A DNA stretch of 64,000 bases from SIG575 sp045542485. Its GTDB lineage: Bacteria > Bacillota > Clostridia > Oscillospirales > Acutalibacteraceae. Under the pieces are notes generated by a model. That model was given only the letters and a program-made list of their open reading frames with translations, was not told the origin of the DNA and ran no database searches. Location of the stretch: NCBI GenBank assembly GCA_045542485.1, contig JAZQLC010000046.1:24906-88905 (forward strand), read 5' to 3'. The first letter of the stretch is position 1. Each line of letters opens with the position of its first letter. Below, piece after piece: positions 54,081 to 61,736 of this stretch. The position numbers and the translations under genes were made by a program.

Positions 54081-55316
54081 ATGGCTGAAAGGGTTATACT
54101 TCACTGTGACCTTAACAATTTTTTTGCGTCGGTAGAGTGCTTCCTGAATCCTGAACTGAAAGACAAAAATGTTGCAGTTTGCGGAAGTGTAGAAGAAAGA
54201 CACGGAATTGTACTTGCAAAAAACGAGGGCGCCAAATCATACGGTGTTAAAACAGGCGAGGCAATCTGGGAGGCAAAGCTCAAATGTCCCGACCTTGTAA
54301 CGGTTGCACCTAACTATGACCAATATGTAATTTTCTCGAAACGGGTAAAAAAAATCTATGAAGAATACACCGATATGGTCGAGCCTTTCGGCATTGATGA
54401 ATGTTGGCTCGATGTTACGGGTAGCCGCATCCTTTTTGGCACGGGCGAAGAAATCGCAGAAGAGCTCAGATGCCGTGTAAAAGAAGAAACGGGTCTCACA
54501 ATTTCCGTCGGTGTTAGCTTTAACAAAATTTTCTCAAAACTTGCAAGTGACCTGAAAAAACCCGACGCCGTTACAGTAATAAACAAAAACGATGTAGAAA
54601 AAAAGGTGTGGCCTCTTCCTTGCGGATTTCTTTTCGGCGTGGGAAGAAACACGGAAAAAAGCTTCCGCCGTATGGGAATCAGAACAATCGGCGACCTTGC
54701 TTTAATGCCCCAAAATACCATAGCAGGAATTTTCGGTAAATCGGGTGTAACTCTGTGCAATTACGCAAAAGGTCTTGATTTTTCCCCCGTTCTCAGGGAA
54801 AGTGAAACTCCTCCCGTGAAAAGCGTCAGCCGCGGAATAACCTGCAAACGGGACCTTTATTCCCCGGAAGAAGTTTCACCGGTTGTTTTTTCACTCTGTG
54901 AAAAAGTTTCTCACAATCTCCGTAAACAGAATTTCTATGCAACGGTAGTGCGTGTCGCGCTGAAAGACAACCGTCTTACCGTAAAAGAGTTTCAGAAACA
55001 AATAAAAACACCTGCCAGAGCAGCAGGTGTTCTTGCCAAAAACGCTATGGAATTAATAGAGAAAAACTATTCTTTCCACATTCCCGTAAGAGCAGTAACT
55101 GTTTTTGCAGGAAATCTTGTGGGAGAAAAATTTTCCTTTCAGCTTTCGTTTGACGAGGATTATTCCCGTCTTGAGAAACTGGAAAAACTCGACAGTCAGG
55201 TAGATTCCATCCGTGAAAAATTCGGAGACGAAGCAGTTGTCAGAGCTTCATCAATGCCCCTTATTGAAAGCGACAGAATCCGTTCAGCCTTTCCGTCTTT
55301 TCATCCTGATATTTAA
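54081..55316 (+). CDS. dinB: DNA polymerase IV (Y family, translesion)
   Basis: A 411-residue Y-family polymerase: HCDLNNFFASVECFLNPEL with the first catalytic Asp, AKSYGVKTGEAIWEAK, FGIDECWLDVTG with the second acidic pair, GVSFNKIFSKLASDLKKP, and the little-finger domain (about 235-400). The ATG at 54081 has a CGGAGG site; longer in-frame starts lie inside the promoter and SOS boxes. It carries out error-prone bypass synthesis after DNA damage, and the twin LexA boxes indicate SOS control. The stop overlaps that of the convergent alcohol dehydrogenase gene. Confidence 0.97.
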   Translation: MAERVILHCDLNNFFASVECFLNPELKDKNVAVCGSVEERHGIVLAKNEGAKSYGVKTGEAIWEAKLKCPDLVTVAPNYDQYVIFSKRVKKIYEEYTDMVEPFGIDECWLDVTGSRILFGTGEEIAEELRCRVKEETGLTISVGVSFNKIFSKLASDLKKPDAVTVINKNDVEKKVWPLPCGFLFGVGRNTEKSFRRMGIRTIGDLALMPQNTIAGIFGKSGVTLCNYAKGLDFSPVLRESETPPVKSVSRGITCKRDLYSPEEVSPVVFSLCEKVSHNLRKQNFYATVVRVALKDNRLTVKEFQKQIKTPARAAGVLAKNAMELIEKNYSFHIPVRAVTVFAGNLVGEKFSFQLSFDEDYSRLEKLEKLDSQVDSIREKFGDEAVVRASSMPLIESDRIRSAFPSFHPDI

Positions 55317-56521
55317 GCCATAAATTTTCTGATAACCTTTTCGCAATCGTCGGGAGACATAATCACAGGCACCGGATACAGCGGATTTCCCTCTTTAAGG
55401 GCGCGACTGACGATTGTGGGAATGTCCTCTTCCTTTATCATATCAAACTTTTCAGGGATAGCCATTCTTCTTTCCATCTCTTTTATTTCTTTTATGAAAG
55501 CTTTAGCTTTTTCTTCTTTAGTGGAAAGTCCTTTTCCGACACCCGTAATATCTGCAAGTTTAGAAAGAGATTTATATGCTTTTTTACCGTAAAACTCAAG
55601 AACATAGGGAAGAATCACTGCATTTGCCAAACCGTGAGGCACATCATAAATACCACCGAGCTGATGTGCAATACAGTGAACATAACCCACATACGCTCTT
55701 GTGAAAGCTGCACCTGCATAGAATGAGCCGAGAAGCATATTGTTTCTCGCTTCAATATTCTGTCCGTCATTGTAGGCAGTTTCAAGGTTTTCAAAAATAA
55801 GCTTTACGGCCTCCTCTGCGTCTCTTCTTGTCTTACGCGTATTGCTGCCGCCTATGTAAGCCTCAATTGCATGAGTAAGAGCATCAAACCCTGTTGTTGA
55901 TGTGACATTCTTCGGAAGTCCCACCGTTACCTTCGGGTCAAGAAATACATAAAGAGGACGGAGTTTTGTTGAGTTTAATGCAGACTTTTCGTGAGTTTCC
56001 GAATCTGTAATAACTGCTGCAATTGTAATTTCAGAACCTGAACCTGCCGTGGTAGGCACTGCCATAAGCAGGGGGATTTTTTTTCTTACGTGGAACAGAC
56101 CTCTCATAGAGTTGATTGATCTTTCAGGGTTTGAAATTCTCGCACCGGCACCCTTGGCACAATCCATAGGTGAACCGCCGCCAAACGCAATAATCGCCTG
56201 GCAATCATTTTCAAGATAAAAATCTTTAGCCTTTTCAATATTCTCAACCGTGGGATTTGCCTGAACATCACTGAAAACAAACGCACTGATTCCGTCTTTT
56301 TCAAGTTTTTCCGTAAGAGGATTAACAAGACCGAGCCTTCTGATATTGTTACCGGTAACAATGAGAACTCTTTCTATATTTTTACTTTTGAGAATGTCAG
56401 AAATTTTCAGAACACTGTTTTCTCCTGTTACGATTTCCGGCTGTGACCAATCAAGAAAATTGATTCCTATCCGCATAACAGACTGATATATTCTGCAATA
56501 AATTTTGCTATTTCTTACCAT
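55313..56521 (-). CDS. Iron-containing alcohol dehydrogenase
   Basis: About 402 residues of the Fe-ADH (group III) family: FGGGSPMDCAKGAGA NAD site, PTTAGSGSEIT, the metal ligands in TGFDALTHAIEAYIGG and VHCIAHQLGGIYDVPHG. It reduces aldehydes or oxidises alcohols in the cytoplasm, with a likely fermentative or aldehyde-detoxifying role. The start is taken as ATG 56521, where GGTGA is suitably spaced; GTG 56536 is an alternative. It ends in a 4-bp overlap with the dinB stop on the other strand. Confidence 0.95.
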   Translation of the reverse strand: MVRNSKIYCRIYQSVMRIGINFLDWSQPEIVTGENSVLKISDILKSKNIERVLIVTGNNIRRLGLVNPLTEKLEKDGISAFVFSDVQANPTVENIEKAKDFYLENDCQAIIAFGGGSPMDCAKGAGARISNPERSINSMRGLFHVRKKIPLLMAVPTTAGSGSEITIAAVITDSETHEKSALNSTKLRPLYVFLDPKVTVGLPKNVTSTTGFDALTHAIEAYIGGSNTRKTRRDAEEAVKLIFENLETAYNDGQNIEARNNMLLGSFYAGAAFTRAYVGYVHCIAHQLGGIYDVPHGLANAVILPYVLEFYGKKAYKSLSKLADITGVGKGLSTKEEKAKAFIKEIKEMERRMAIPEKFDMIKEEDIPTIVSRALKEGNPLYPVPVIMSPDDCEKVIRKFMA

Positions 56522-56545
56522 TTTAAAAATCACCACACCGCCTAT

Positions 56546-56574
56546 ATTATCTCACAAAAATTACCATTTTTCAA
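56546..56574 (-). promoter_or_regulatory. Promoter of the alcohol dehydrogenase gene
   Basis: Minus strand TTGAAA, 17-bp spacer, GATAAT, about 25 bp upstream of ATG 56521. Confidence 0.65.
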
Positions 56575-56594
56575 GAAGATATTAAGAATATTAA

Positions 56595-56623
56595 TTGAAT
56601 ATTTTCTTCGGGTATATTATAAT
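56595..56623 (+). promoter_or_regulatory. Promoter of the YkuE-like phosphoesterase gene
   Basis: TTGAAT, 17-bp spacer, consensus TATAAT, about 18 bp upstream of the ATG. Confidence 0.75.
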
Positions 56624-56640
56624 ATAAAAGAGGTGGTTAT

Positions 56641-57543
56641 ATGTCTTCAAAAATCAGATTCTCCCCCAAAGGGTTTCTCGACTTTTTCGGGAAAACAATT
56701 TTTGATGTTGCACAGAAACAAAATCATAATCTCCAGCTTACAGGATATAAATATAAATCAGACAAAATCCCCGATGAATTCCACGGTTTCAGAATTATTC
56801 ACCTTTCCGATATGCACGGGTGTGTTTACGGAAACGAAGCCGATGACCTTCTGAAAAAAGTCAGAATCAACAAGCCTGACATTATTGTAATCACAGGTGA
56901 TTCCTTTGATTCAAGAAGAAGACAGTATTTTGATTCTCTCCATATAATCAAAAATCTCACAAAAATCTGTCCCGTTTATCTTGTTACAGGAAATCACGAG
57001 GAACTTTCTCCCGACCTTAAAGAGATTTTTCTTGATGAAATCAAAAAATCAGGTGTAAAAATTCCCGACGGAGAAACTATAAGAATTTCACGAGGCGACA
57101 GCTCAATTTTTCTCAGCGGTATCGGCGATTTTACTTCCTTTGCCGTAGAAAAAGGATTGCTTGAAAAAGCCCTGGACAAAAACCTCACCTGCGAAGAGCT
57201 TGATTCAATGAAAAATTCATTCAGAGAAAAGCTCAGGCGTTTTGCAGAAAATAAGCCTGACGGCTTTAACATTCTTCTTTCTCACAGACCTGAAATGAAC
57301 GAAGCATATTCCGAAAACAATTTCGACCTTGTTTTTTGCGGTCACGCTCACGGCGGTCAGTTCAGAATTCCTCCCGTCGGCGCAATTTATTCCCCCGGCC
57401 AAGGATTTTTACCGAAATACAGTGAGGGTGCTCACCTTTTCGGGAACACAACAATGCTTGTCAGCCGAGGACTCGGCAACAGTTCTTTCCCCATAAGAAT
57501 CAACAACAGACCTGAAATCGTTGTATGCGAACTTAACAAGTAA
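56641..57543 (+). CDS. YkuE-like metallophosphoesterase
   Basis: A 300-residue class III calcineurin-like phosphodiesterase: LSDMHGC, ITGDSFDSRRR, TGNHEE, FCGHAHGGQFRIPPVGAIYSPGQG, all in canonical order. YkuE-type enzymes can be exported by Tat or act on lipid-linked substrates; here no twin-Arg or signal peptide is visible, so cytoplasmic or membrane-associated. It has an AGAGGTGG site and its own promoter. The substrate is unknown. Confidence 0.92.
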   Translation: MSSKIRFSPKGFLDFFGKTIFDVAQKQNHNLQLTGYKYKSDKIPDEFHGFRIIHLSDMHGCVYGNEADDLLKKVRINKPDIIVITGDSFDSRRRQYFDSLHIIKNLTKICPVYLVTGNHEELSPDLKEIFLDEIKKSGVKIPDGETIRISRGDSSIFLSGIGDFTSFAVEKGLLEKALDKNLTCEELDSMKNSFREKLRRFAENKPDGFNILLSHRPEMNEAYSENNFDLVFCGHAHGGQFRIPPVGAIYSPGQGFLPKYSEGAHLFGNTTMLVSRGLGNSSFPIRINNRPEIVVCELNK

Positions 57544-57550
57544 TAAGAAA

Positions 57551-57581
57551 ACCCCGTCTTGAATAAAAATTAAGACGGGGT
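57551..57581 (+). terminator. Terminator hairpin overlapping the next gene's ribosome site
   Basis: ACCCCGTCTT and AAGACGGGGT arms (10 bp, 11-nt loop) followed by GATTTTTTT. The 3' arm contains the only plausible ribosome-binding GGGGTGA of the lipoprotein gene at 57589. Confidence 0.85.
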
Positions 57582-57588
57582 GATTTTT

Positions 57589-58095
57589 TTGAAAAAGTTT
57601 TCTGCGATTTTATTGGCATTTTCGATTTTTCTTCTTTCAGGATGTGCTCAGAAAGACCTGATTGACATCTATACCTTTTCGGAAAGATTTTCAGGATACA
57701 GTGAAAACTTTGAAATCGATACAAAAAATCTTCTGGCAAAAGAAGAAGAGGAAAATCTGAAATTTCCTCTGACTTTTTCTGACAGATTCTTACTGACCGT
57801 TTCGGTGAATCAGAAGACATCCCTTGTTTCCTCGCTTTCGCTGACATACGCTTTCGCTGAGGGCCGTAAAATCAGCGACGAAGATTTCTGCTCCTTTCTT
57901 GAAATCGCAGAAAGCGCAGCGAAGTCTTTCACAAACCAAAAGGAAACAGATAAAATTTTCTCTGAAATAGGACTTGAAACCAAGGCTGATGTTCTGAGCG
58001 ATAACCACAATTCAGCCGAAGACGGATTCTACAATTTCTCTTTCCTTTCAAATGAAGTAGGATTTTGTTTTATTGTTTCTACTGACAGGAGATAA
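57589..58095 (+). CDS. Lipoprotein of unknown function
   Basis: A 168-residue protein beginning at TTG (read as Met) with KKF, a hydrophobic signal and lipobox LLSGCAQ. The mature domain is alpha/beta, with DLIDIYTFSERFSGY and a Ser/Lys-rich helix at about 95-125; no family is recognised. Its ribosome site is inside the preceding terminator stem, so translation from a read-through message would need the hairpin to open. It has no separate promoter that I can see. Confidence 0.75.
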   Translation: MKKFSAILLAFSIFLLSGCAQKDLIDIYTFSERFSGYSENFEIDTKNLLAKEEEENLKFPLTFSDRFLLTVSVNQKTSLVSSLSLTYAFAEGRKISDEDFCSFLEIAESAAKSFTNQKETDKIFSEIGLETKADVLSDNHNSAEDGFYNFSFLSNEVGFCFIVSTDRR

Positions 58096-58098
58096 AAA

Positions 58099-58124
58099 TA
58101 AGGAGTACCTTCCGGTACTCCTTA
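58099..58124. terminator. Bidirectional terminator between two lipoprotein genes
   Basis: An 11-bp perfect stem (TAAGGAGTACC) with a 4-nt loop and A/T-rich sequence on both sides, between convergent genes. Confidence 0.88.
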
Positions 58125-58141
58125 AATTTTGAAAAAATATC

Positions 58142-59098
58142 TTACCAACCGAAGTTTGTGTAAGTAACTGTTGTTGCTGCTGCAAGAGTTGCAGATGAGC
58201 CGTAAACCTTAGAGATTTCAGCACTTGCATCCCAAGAAATAACAAGCTTTTTGATGTTACCTGTTGCTGCGTCGATTGTAGCCACAACTTTACCGTTGTT
58301 TGATTTTTCGTACATTGTAAGACTACCTGCGATATCATCAAGTGCATCGTAAACGATAGCAGCTGTCTTGTGGTCGAAACCGCCTCTGTCAGTTGTACCT
58401 ACGCAGATACCTGACTTATCGATAGGAGAGTTGTTCTTTGTGTTCTTGCCGCCTTCTGTCTGGCTTGAACCTGCTTTTACATTGATTGTGATAACATAAT
58501 CTGAACCGCTCTTAACAGCCTTTGCTGATGTTACGTCAGCAGCTGTAAGTGTGCTCTTGTTGAGATATGCACCGCATTTGTCGTCATTTGTGTTTGTGCC
58601 CTTAGCAACTTTTTCTTCAAATTTGTTTTCAGCGCCGATACCAAGGAATTTGAAAACTTCGCCCTTGAATGCTGAAAGAACAGCACCTGCTTTGTAGCCC
58701 TTGTCTACTGCTGAACGAGTCTTTGTGTAGCCGGGTTTCTGTGAAGCAACTTTACCTGTTGCGTCCTGATAATATTTGAGAACTTCAGCTGTTGACCACT
58801 TTGAAGGATCTTCAACATTTGCTGATGTGGGCTTTTCAGTTTCGTCTTCTTCTGTTTCTTCTTCTGTAACTTCTTCAGTTACAACTTCGCCGTCTTCATT
58901 TGTAACTGCTTCGCCTGATTCATCTGTTACAGCTTCTGTGGGTGTTTCGCCCTCGTCTTCTGTTACATCTTCGCCATTTACGGGAGCTTCTGTTGTAACT
59001 TCGGGATTTGTTGTTGTTTCTTCTTCACCATTACCGCCACATGCAGCAAAAGACACAAGCATAATAGCAGCCATAAGAAGTGCAAGTAATTTCTTCAT
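58142..59098 (-). CDS. Lipoprotein with T/E-rich linker, copy B
   Basis: A 318-residue lipoprotein: signal peptide with lipobox FAACGG, T/E-rich linker (about 25-92) almost the same as in the lipoprotein at 19860, then a beta-rich domain of about 220 residues (WSTAEVLKYYQDATGK start; KTRSAVDKGYKAGAVLSAF; VSWDASAEISK near the end). The domain is not recognised. Copy A and copy B share promoter, signal and linker, so they are paralogues with divergent C-terminal domains. Confidence 0.85.
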   Translation of the reverse strand: MKKLLALLMAAIMLVSFAACGGNGEEETTTNPEVTTEAPVNGEDVTEDEGETPTEAVTDESGEAVTNEDGEVVTEEVTEEETEEDETEKPTSANVEDPSKWSTAEVLKYYQDATGKVASQKPGYTKTRSAVDKGYKAGAVLSAFKGEVFKFLGIGAENKFEEKVAKGTNTNDDKCGAYLNKSTLTAADVTSAKAVKSGSDYVITINVKAGSSQTEGGKNTKNNSPIDKSGICVGTTDRGGFDHKTAAIVYDALDDIAGSLTMYEKSNNGKVVATIDAATGNIKKLVISWDASAEISKVYGSSATLAAATTVTYTNFGW

Positions 59099-59158
59099 AA
59101 TGATTGTCTCCTTTTCGGAAAATTTTTACCGGACAGAAAATGTCTGCCCACACCTAAT

Positions 59159-59187
59159 AATTTACTACAATAAAGCAATTTTGTCAA
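59159..59187 (-). promoter_or_regulatory. Promoter of lipoprotein copy B
   Basis: Minus strand TTGACA, 17-bp spacer, TAAATT, similar in flank and spacer to the copy A promoter at 20804. Confidence 0.7.
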
Positions 59188-59202
59188 TAGCACATCGGCA
59201 AA

Positions 59203-59700
59203 TCAGACATTTTCTTCTCTGAAATCCACGATGAGTTCATCTCTCGTGCTCTGAAGCTTATGGTACTTCACACCCGCCGCATCAAGCATTCTTCTGGATG
59301 CTCTTGTACCCACGGTGTCGTGGTACTTGTCTGAGATATAAATAACCTCTCTGATTCCGCTCTGAATGATAGCCTTTGCGCATTCGTTACAAGGGAAAAG
59401 AGGCACATAAACCTTACATCCCTCAAGACTTGCTCCTCTGTGATTGAGAATCGCATTAAGCTCTGCGTGACAAACATAGGGATACTTTGTGTCATACTCG
59501 TCGCCGCTTCTTGCCCAGGGGAAATCATCATCATTACAGCCCATCGGGAAACCGTTGTAGCCTACTGATACAATTTTGTTGTTGCCGTCAACAATACAGG
59601 CGCCTACCTGAGTGTTAGGGTCCTTGCTTCGCTGAGATGCAAGTTGAGCCACACCCATAAAGTATTCGTCCCAGGTGATATAATCTTTACGCTTTTCCAT
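59203..59700 (-). CDS. dCMP deaminase (ComEB type)
   Basis: A 165-residue zinc deaminase: DPNTQVGACIVDGNNKIVSVGYNGFP, zinc motif CHAELNAIL (His plus catalytic Glu) and PCNECAKAIIQSG (two zinc Cys). It converts dCMP to dUMP for dTTP synthesis. ATG 59700 follows GGGAGGGC; longer in-frame starts extend through the promoter and RNA operon. It has its own promoter at 59731. Confidence 0.94.
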   Translation of the reverse strand: MEKRKDYITWDEYFMGVAQLASQRSKDPNTQVGACIVDGNNKIVSVGYNGFPMGCNDDDFPWARSGDEYDTKYPYVCHAELNAILNHRGASLEGCKVYVPLFPCNECAKAIIQSGIREVIYISDKYHDTVGTRASRRMLDAAGVKYHKLQSTRDELIVDFREENV

Positions 59701-59730
59701 ATTGCCCTCCCATAATTTTTTCTTTGTTTG

Positions 59731-59759
59731 ATTGTACCACGAAAACAGAATTATTTCAA
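59731..59759 (-). promoter_or_regulatory. Promoter of the dCMP deaminase gene
   Basis: Minus strand TTGAAA, 17-bp spacer, TACAAT, about 31 bp upstream of the start. Confidence 0.7.
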
Positions 59760-59797
59760 TACAATAATAAAACAATAAAATTAAGACCTGAAATTCA

Positions 59798-59826
59798 TTG
59801 ACAATAAACGGTCTTTTGTGTATAAT
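59798..59826 (+). promoter_or_regulatory. Promoter of the tRNA-Pro RNA operon
   Basis: Consensus TTGACA, 17-bp spacer, consensus TATAAT, with transcription expected to start about 59833, just before the first tRNA-like element. Confidence 0.9.
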
Positions 59827-59854
59827 ATATGGGCAGTTCAAACTTATATTACAC

Positions 59855-60019
59855 CGAGGTGTCGCCCAGCTGGTAGGGCGCTTGGTTTGGGTGAGGTTGC
59901 GACCGCCGCCGGTGGCGGATAAAGGGAGCATAACGAAGCGCAGTGGTCAAAGGTCATAGGCGCTCCAAGCCGTAATGAGCTTTGGGTACCACAAGCGGGG
60001 CGGGACCAAACCGTTCAAG
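59855..60019 (+). ncRNA. tRNA-Pro 5'-half joined to an unrecognised structured RNA
   Basis: Bases 59855-59891 are identical to the first 37 bases of tRNA-Pro at 60053. From 59892 the sequence diverges for about 115 bases, then resumes ACCAA and GTTCAAGT, echoing the anticodon 3' strand and T-loop; the acceptor 3' strand and variable arm are absent. The insert is highly self-complementary: GGTTTGG 59884-59890 with CCAAACC 60006-60012; CCGCC 59903-59907 with GGCGG 59914-59918; and a long hairpin 59943-59992 with stems GTGGT/ACCAC, CAAAG/CTTTG, TCAT/ATGA and GGC/GCC. Its loop holds GCTCC 59962-59966, complementary to GGAGC 59925-59929, a possible pseudoknot. I do not recognise the class. It is transcribed from the promoter at 59798, upstream of and probably together with tRNA-Pro. 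Confidence 0.6.
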
Positions 60020-60052
60020 TAAAATAACAAATATAAATATCAAATATATTAT

Positions 60053-60128
60053 CGAGGTGTCGCCCAGCTGGTAGGGCGCTTGGTTTGGGACCAAGATGCC
60101 GCAGGTTCGAGTCCTGTCACCTCGACCA
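60053..60128 (+). tRNA. tRNA-Pro (anticodon TGG)
   Basis: A 76-nt cloverleaf with CCA encoded: acceptor CGAGGTG/CACCTCG, anticodon stem CTTGG/CCAAG around TTTGGGA (anticodon TGG), and T-arm with GTTCGAGTC. It is preceded by a partial copy of its own 5' half and followed by a terminator. Confidence 0.98.
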
Positions 60129-60158
60129 AGAGCTCAAGTCATAAAGGACTTGAGCTCT
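60129..60158 (+). terminator. Terminator of the tRNA operon
   Basis: A 12-bp perfect stem (AGAGCTCAAGTC) with a 6-nt loop, followed by CACTTTTTA, immediately after the tRNA CCA. Confidence 0.95.
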
Positions 60159-60222
60159 CACTTTTTACTATTCCGTCTTCACTTTCACTTAAAAATAAAA
60201 CCCTTATGTACACCAACCTAAG

Positions 60223-60260
60223 ACAAAAACCGAAAGTTTCAGAAAGCTTTCGGTTTTTGT
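60223..60260. terminator. Terminator of the FAD/Rieske gene
   Basis: A 14-bp stem (ACAAAAACCGAAAG) with a 10-nt loop, 20 bp from the stop of the gene at 60280. It has A/T tails on both sides. Confidence 0.85.
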
Positions 60261-60279
60261 TATTTTATATTATTCTTTT

Positions 60280-61587
60280 TCATTGACCTATTGAAGGATG
60301 GTCGTCCGTGGCAGGATTTTCAATAAGCTCTCCCTTTTCTGTAAAACGCGAACCGTGGCACGGGCAATCCCAGGTATGCTCGGCTCTGTTATATCTGAGT
60401 GCGCAACCAAGGTGAGGACATCTTGGCACAGTAGGCGTAAGAAGTCCCGTCGCTGATTCAAAAATATTGACGGCAAGTTGCGGATGCAGAATATTACGCG
60501 ATGGCGAAAATACTTCGGCATAAGGGTTCGGTTTTTCTCTTACCAGGTCGCAGAGGATATCCGATGCCACCATACCGTTTGTCATACCCCACTTGTTAAA
60601 TCCGGTAGCCACATAAACATCAGGCACAGATACAGAATACTGCCCGATATACGGAATGCCGTCAAGTGTCATACAGTCCTGTGTTGCCCATTTGCCAACA
60701 ATTTTTGCACCCTGATAGTGTCTGTTCGCAAAGGTTTCCAGCTCCTGCCAGCAACCGCCCCGCTTGCCGGTACGGTGTCCGCCTCCGCCCAAAAGCAACA
60801 AATCTCCGTACGAACGGAAAGAAAGACCCTTATCGGATTCGTCTGCATACATTCCTTCGACGGTTTTCGCGCCTTTAAGTGCTATCACATAGGATCGATG
60901 CTGATAAAGCTTAATAAAATACAAGCCGTGCTTGTTGAATACAGGAAAGTGTGTTGCAATAATCAGCTTCCTGAATTTTATTGTTCCGTGATTTGTAGTG
61001 ACTTTGTAGGGAGAAAACTCCACGACCTTGGTGTTTTCATAAACGGGCAGGTCTTTTGCAATAGCGTACAGAAATTTCAAGGGATGAAATTGCGCCTGAT
61101 TTTTCAGACGCACTGCACCCGCAATCTCAAAAGGCAGTTCGTAAGCATCCGAAAAATCCGCTTTCACCCCGAGCTGATTCAGCGCCGTGATTTCCCTTTC
61201 AATTTTTCTGCGGTTATTCAGAGAATAGACATAAGAATCTTTTATTTCGTAGTCGCAGTCAATATTGCCGCAAAGAGAAGCATATTCCTCCATCGAGCGA
61301 ATCTGCGCATCGAGATAAAGTTTTGCCTTTTCCTTTGTGTAGCGCTTCATCATCTTGTCATAGACCAGGCCGTGACCGAAAGTAATCTTCGCCGTAGTAA
61401 GTCCTGTGACTCCGCCACAAAGTCTGTCGGCTTCCGTTAAAATGCAATTTATTCCCGCTTTTTTCAACCGATAGGCGCACAAAATCCCTGCAATTCCTCC
61501 ACCTACGATTAAAACATCTGTGGTTTTATTACCTTTCAGTGCATCAAACTTTATGCGCGATGTACTCTTTTCCCAGACTGATTCCAT
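60280..61587 (-). CDS. FAD-dependent oxidoreductase with C-terminal Rieske centre
   Basis: A 435-residue protein: FAD-binding DAO domain (VLIVGGGIAGILCAYRLKKAGINCILTEAD at the N-terminus, ATGFNKWGMTNG near 335) and a Rieske [2Fe-2S] domain with the two motifs CPHLGC and CPCHGSRF near residues 395-415. The layout matches soluble FAD/Rieske oxidoreductases related to the YhfW family. The ATG at 61587 follows CGGAGGGG; longer starts lack a site. It is divergent from manganese catalase. The electron donor and acceptor are unknown. Confidence 0.93.
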   Translation of the reverse strand: MESVWEKSTSRIKFDALKGNKTTDVLIVGGGIAGILCAYRLKKAGINCILTEADRLCGGVTGLTTAKITFGHGLVYDKMMKRYTKEKAKLYLDAQIRSMEEYASLCGNIDCDYEIKDSYVYSLNNRRKIEREITALNQLGVKADFSDAYELPFEIAGAVRLKNQAQFHPLKFLYAIAKDLPVYENTKVVEFSPYKVTTNHGTIKFRKLIIATHFPVFNKHGLYFIKLYQHRSYVIALKGAKTVEGMYADESDKGLSFRSYGDLLLLGGGGHRTGKRGGCWQELETFANRHYQGAKIVGKWATQDCMTLDGIPYIGQYSVSVPDVYVATGFNKWGMTNGMVASDILCDLVREKPNPYAEVFSPSRNILHPQLAVNIFESATGLLTPTVPRCPHLGCALRYNRAEHTWDCPCHGSRFTEKGELIENPATDDHPSIGQ

Positions 61588-61736
61588 TCTATCCCCTCCG
61601 TAAGATTTATTATTTGTATTTTCTTTCGAAATAATCGAACAAGGGTAGGAATTGCGGATCAACACCTCTCATAAGTCAGAATATTACTGTGAAAAACGGA
61701 AAAAATACAGAAAAGAAATTACTGGGAGGAAATAAA

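Noticed and set aside
59891..60005. Group I or group II intron in the first tRNA-Pro copy
   Set aside because: The insert is only about 115 bases, lacks the conserved core and domain V motifs I know, and removing it does not leave a complete tRNA because the acceptor 3' strand is missing.
60478..61440. A 320-codon plus-strand ORF opposite the FAD/Rieske gene
   Set aside because: A shadow of a confidently assigned enzyme with no coding features of its own.
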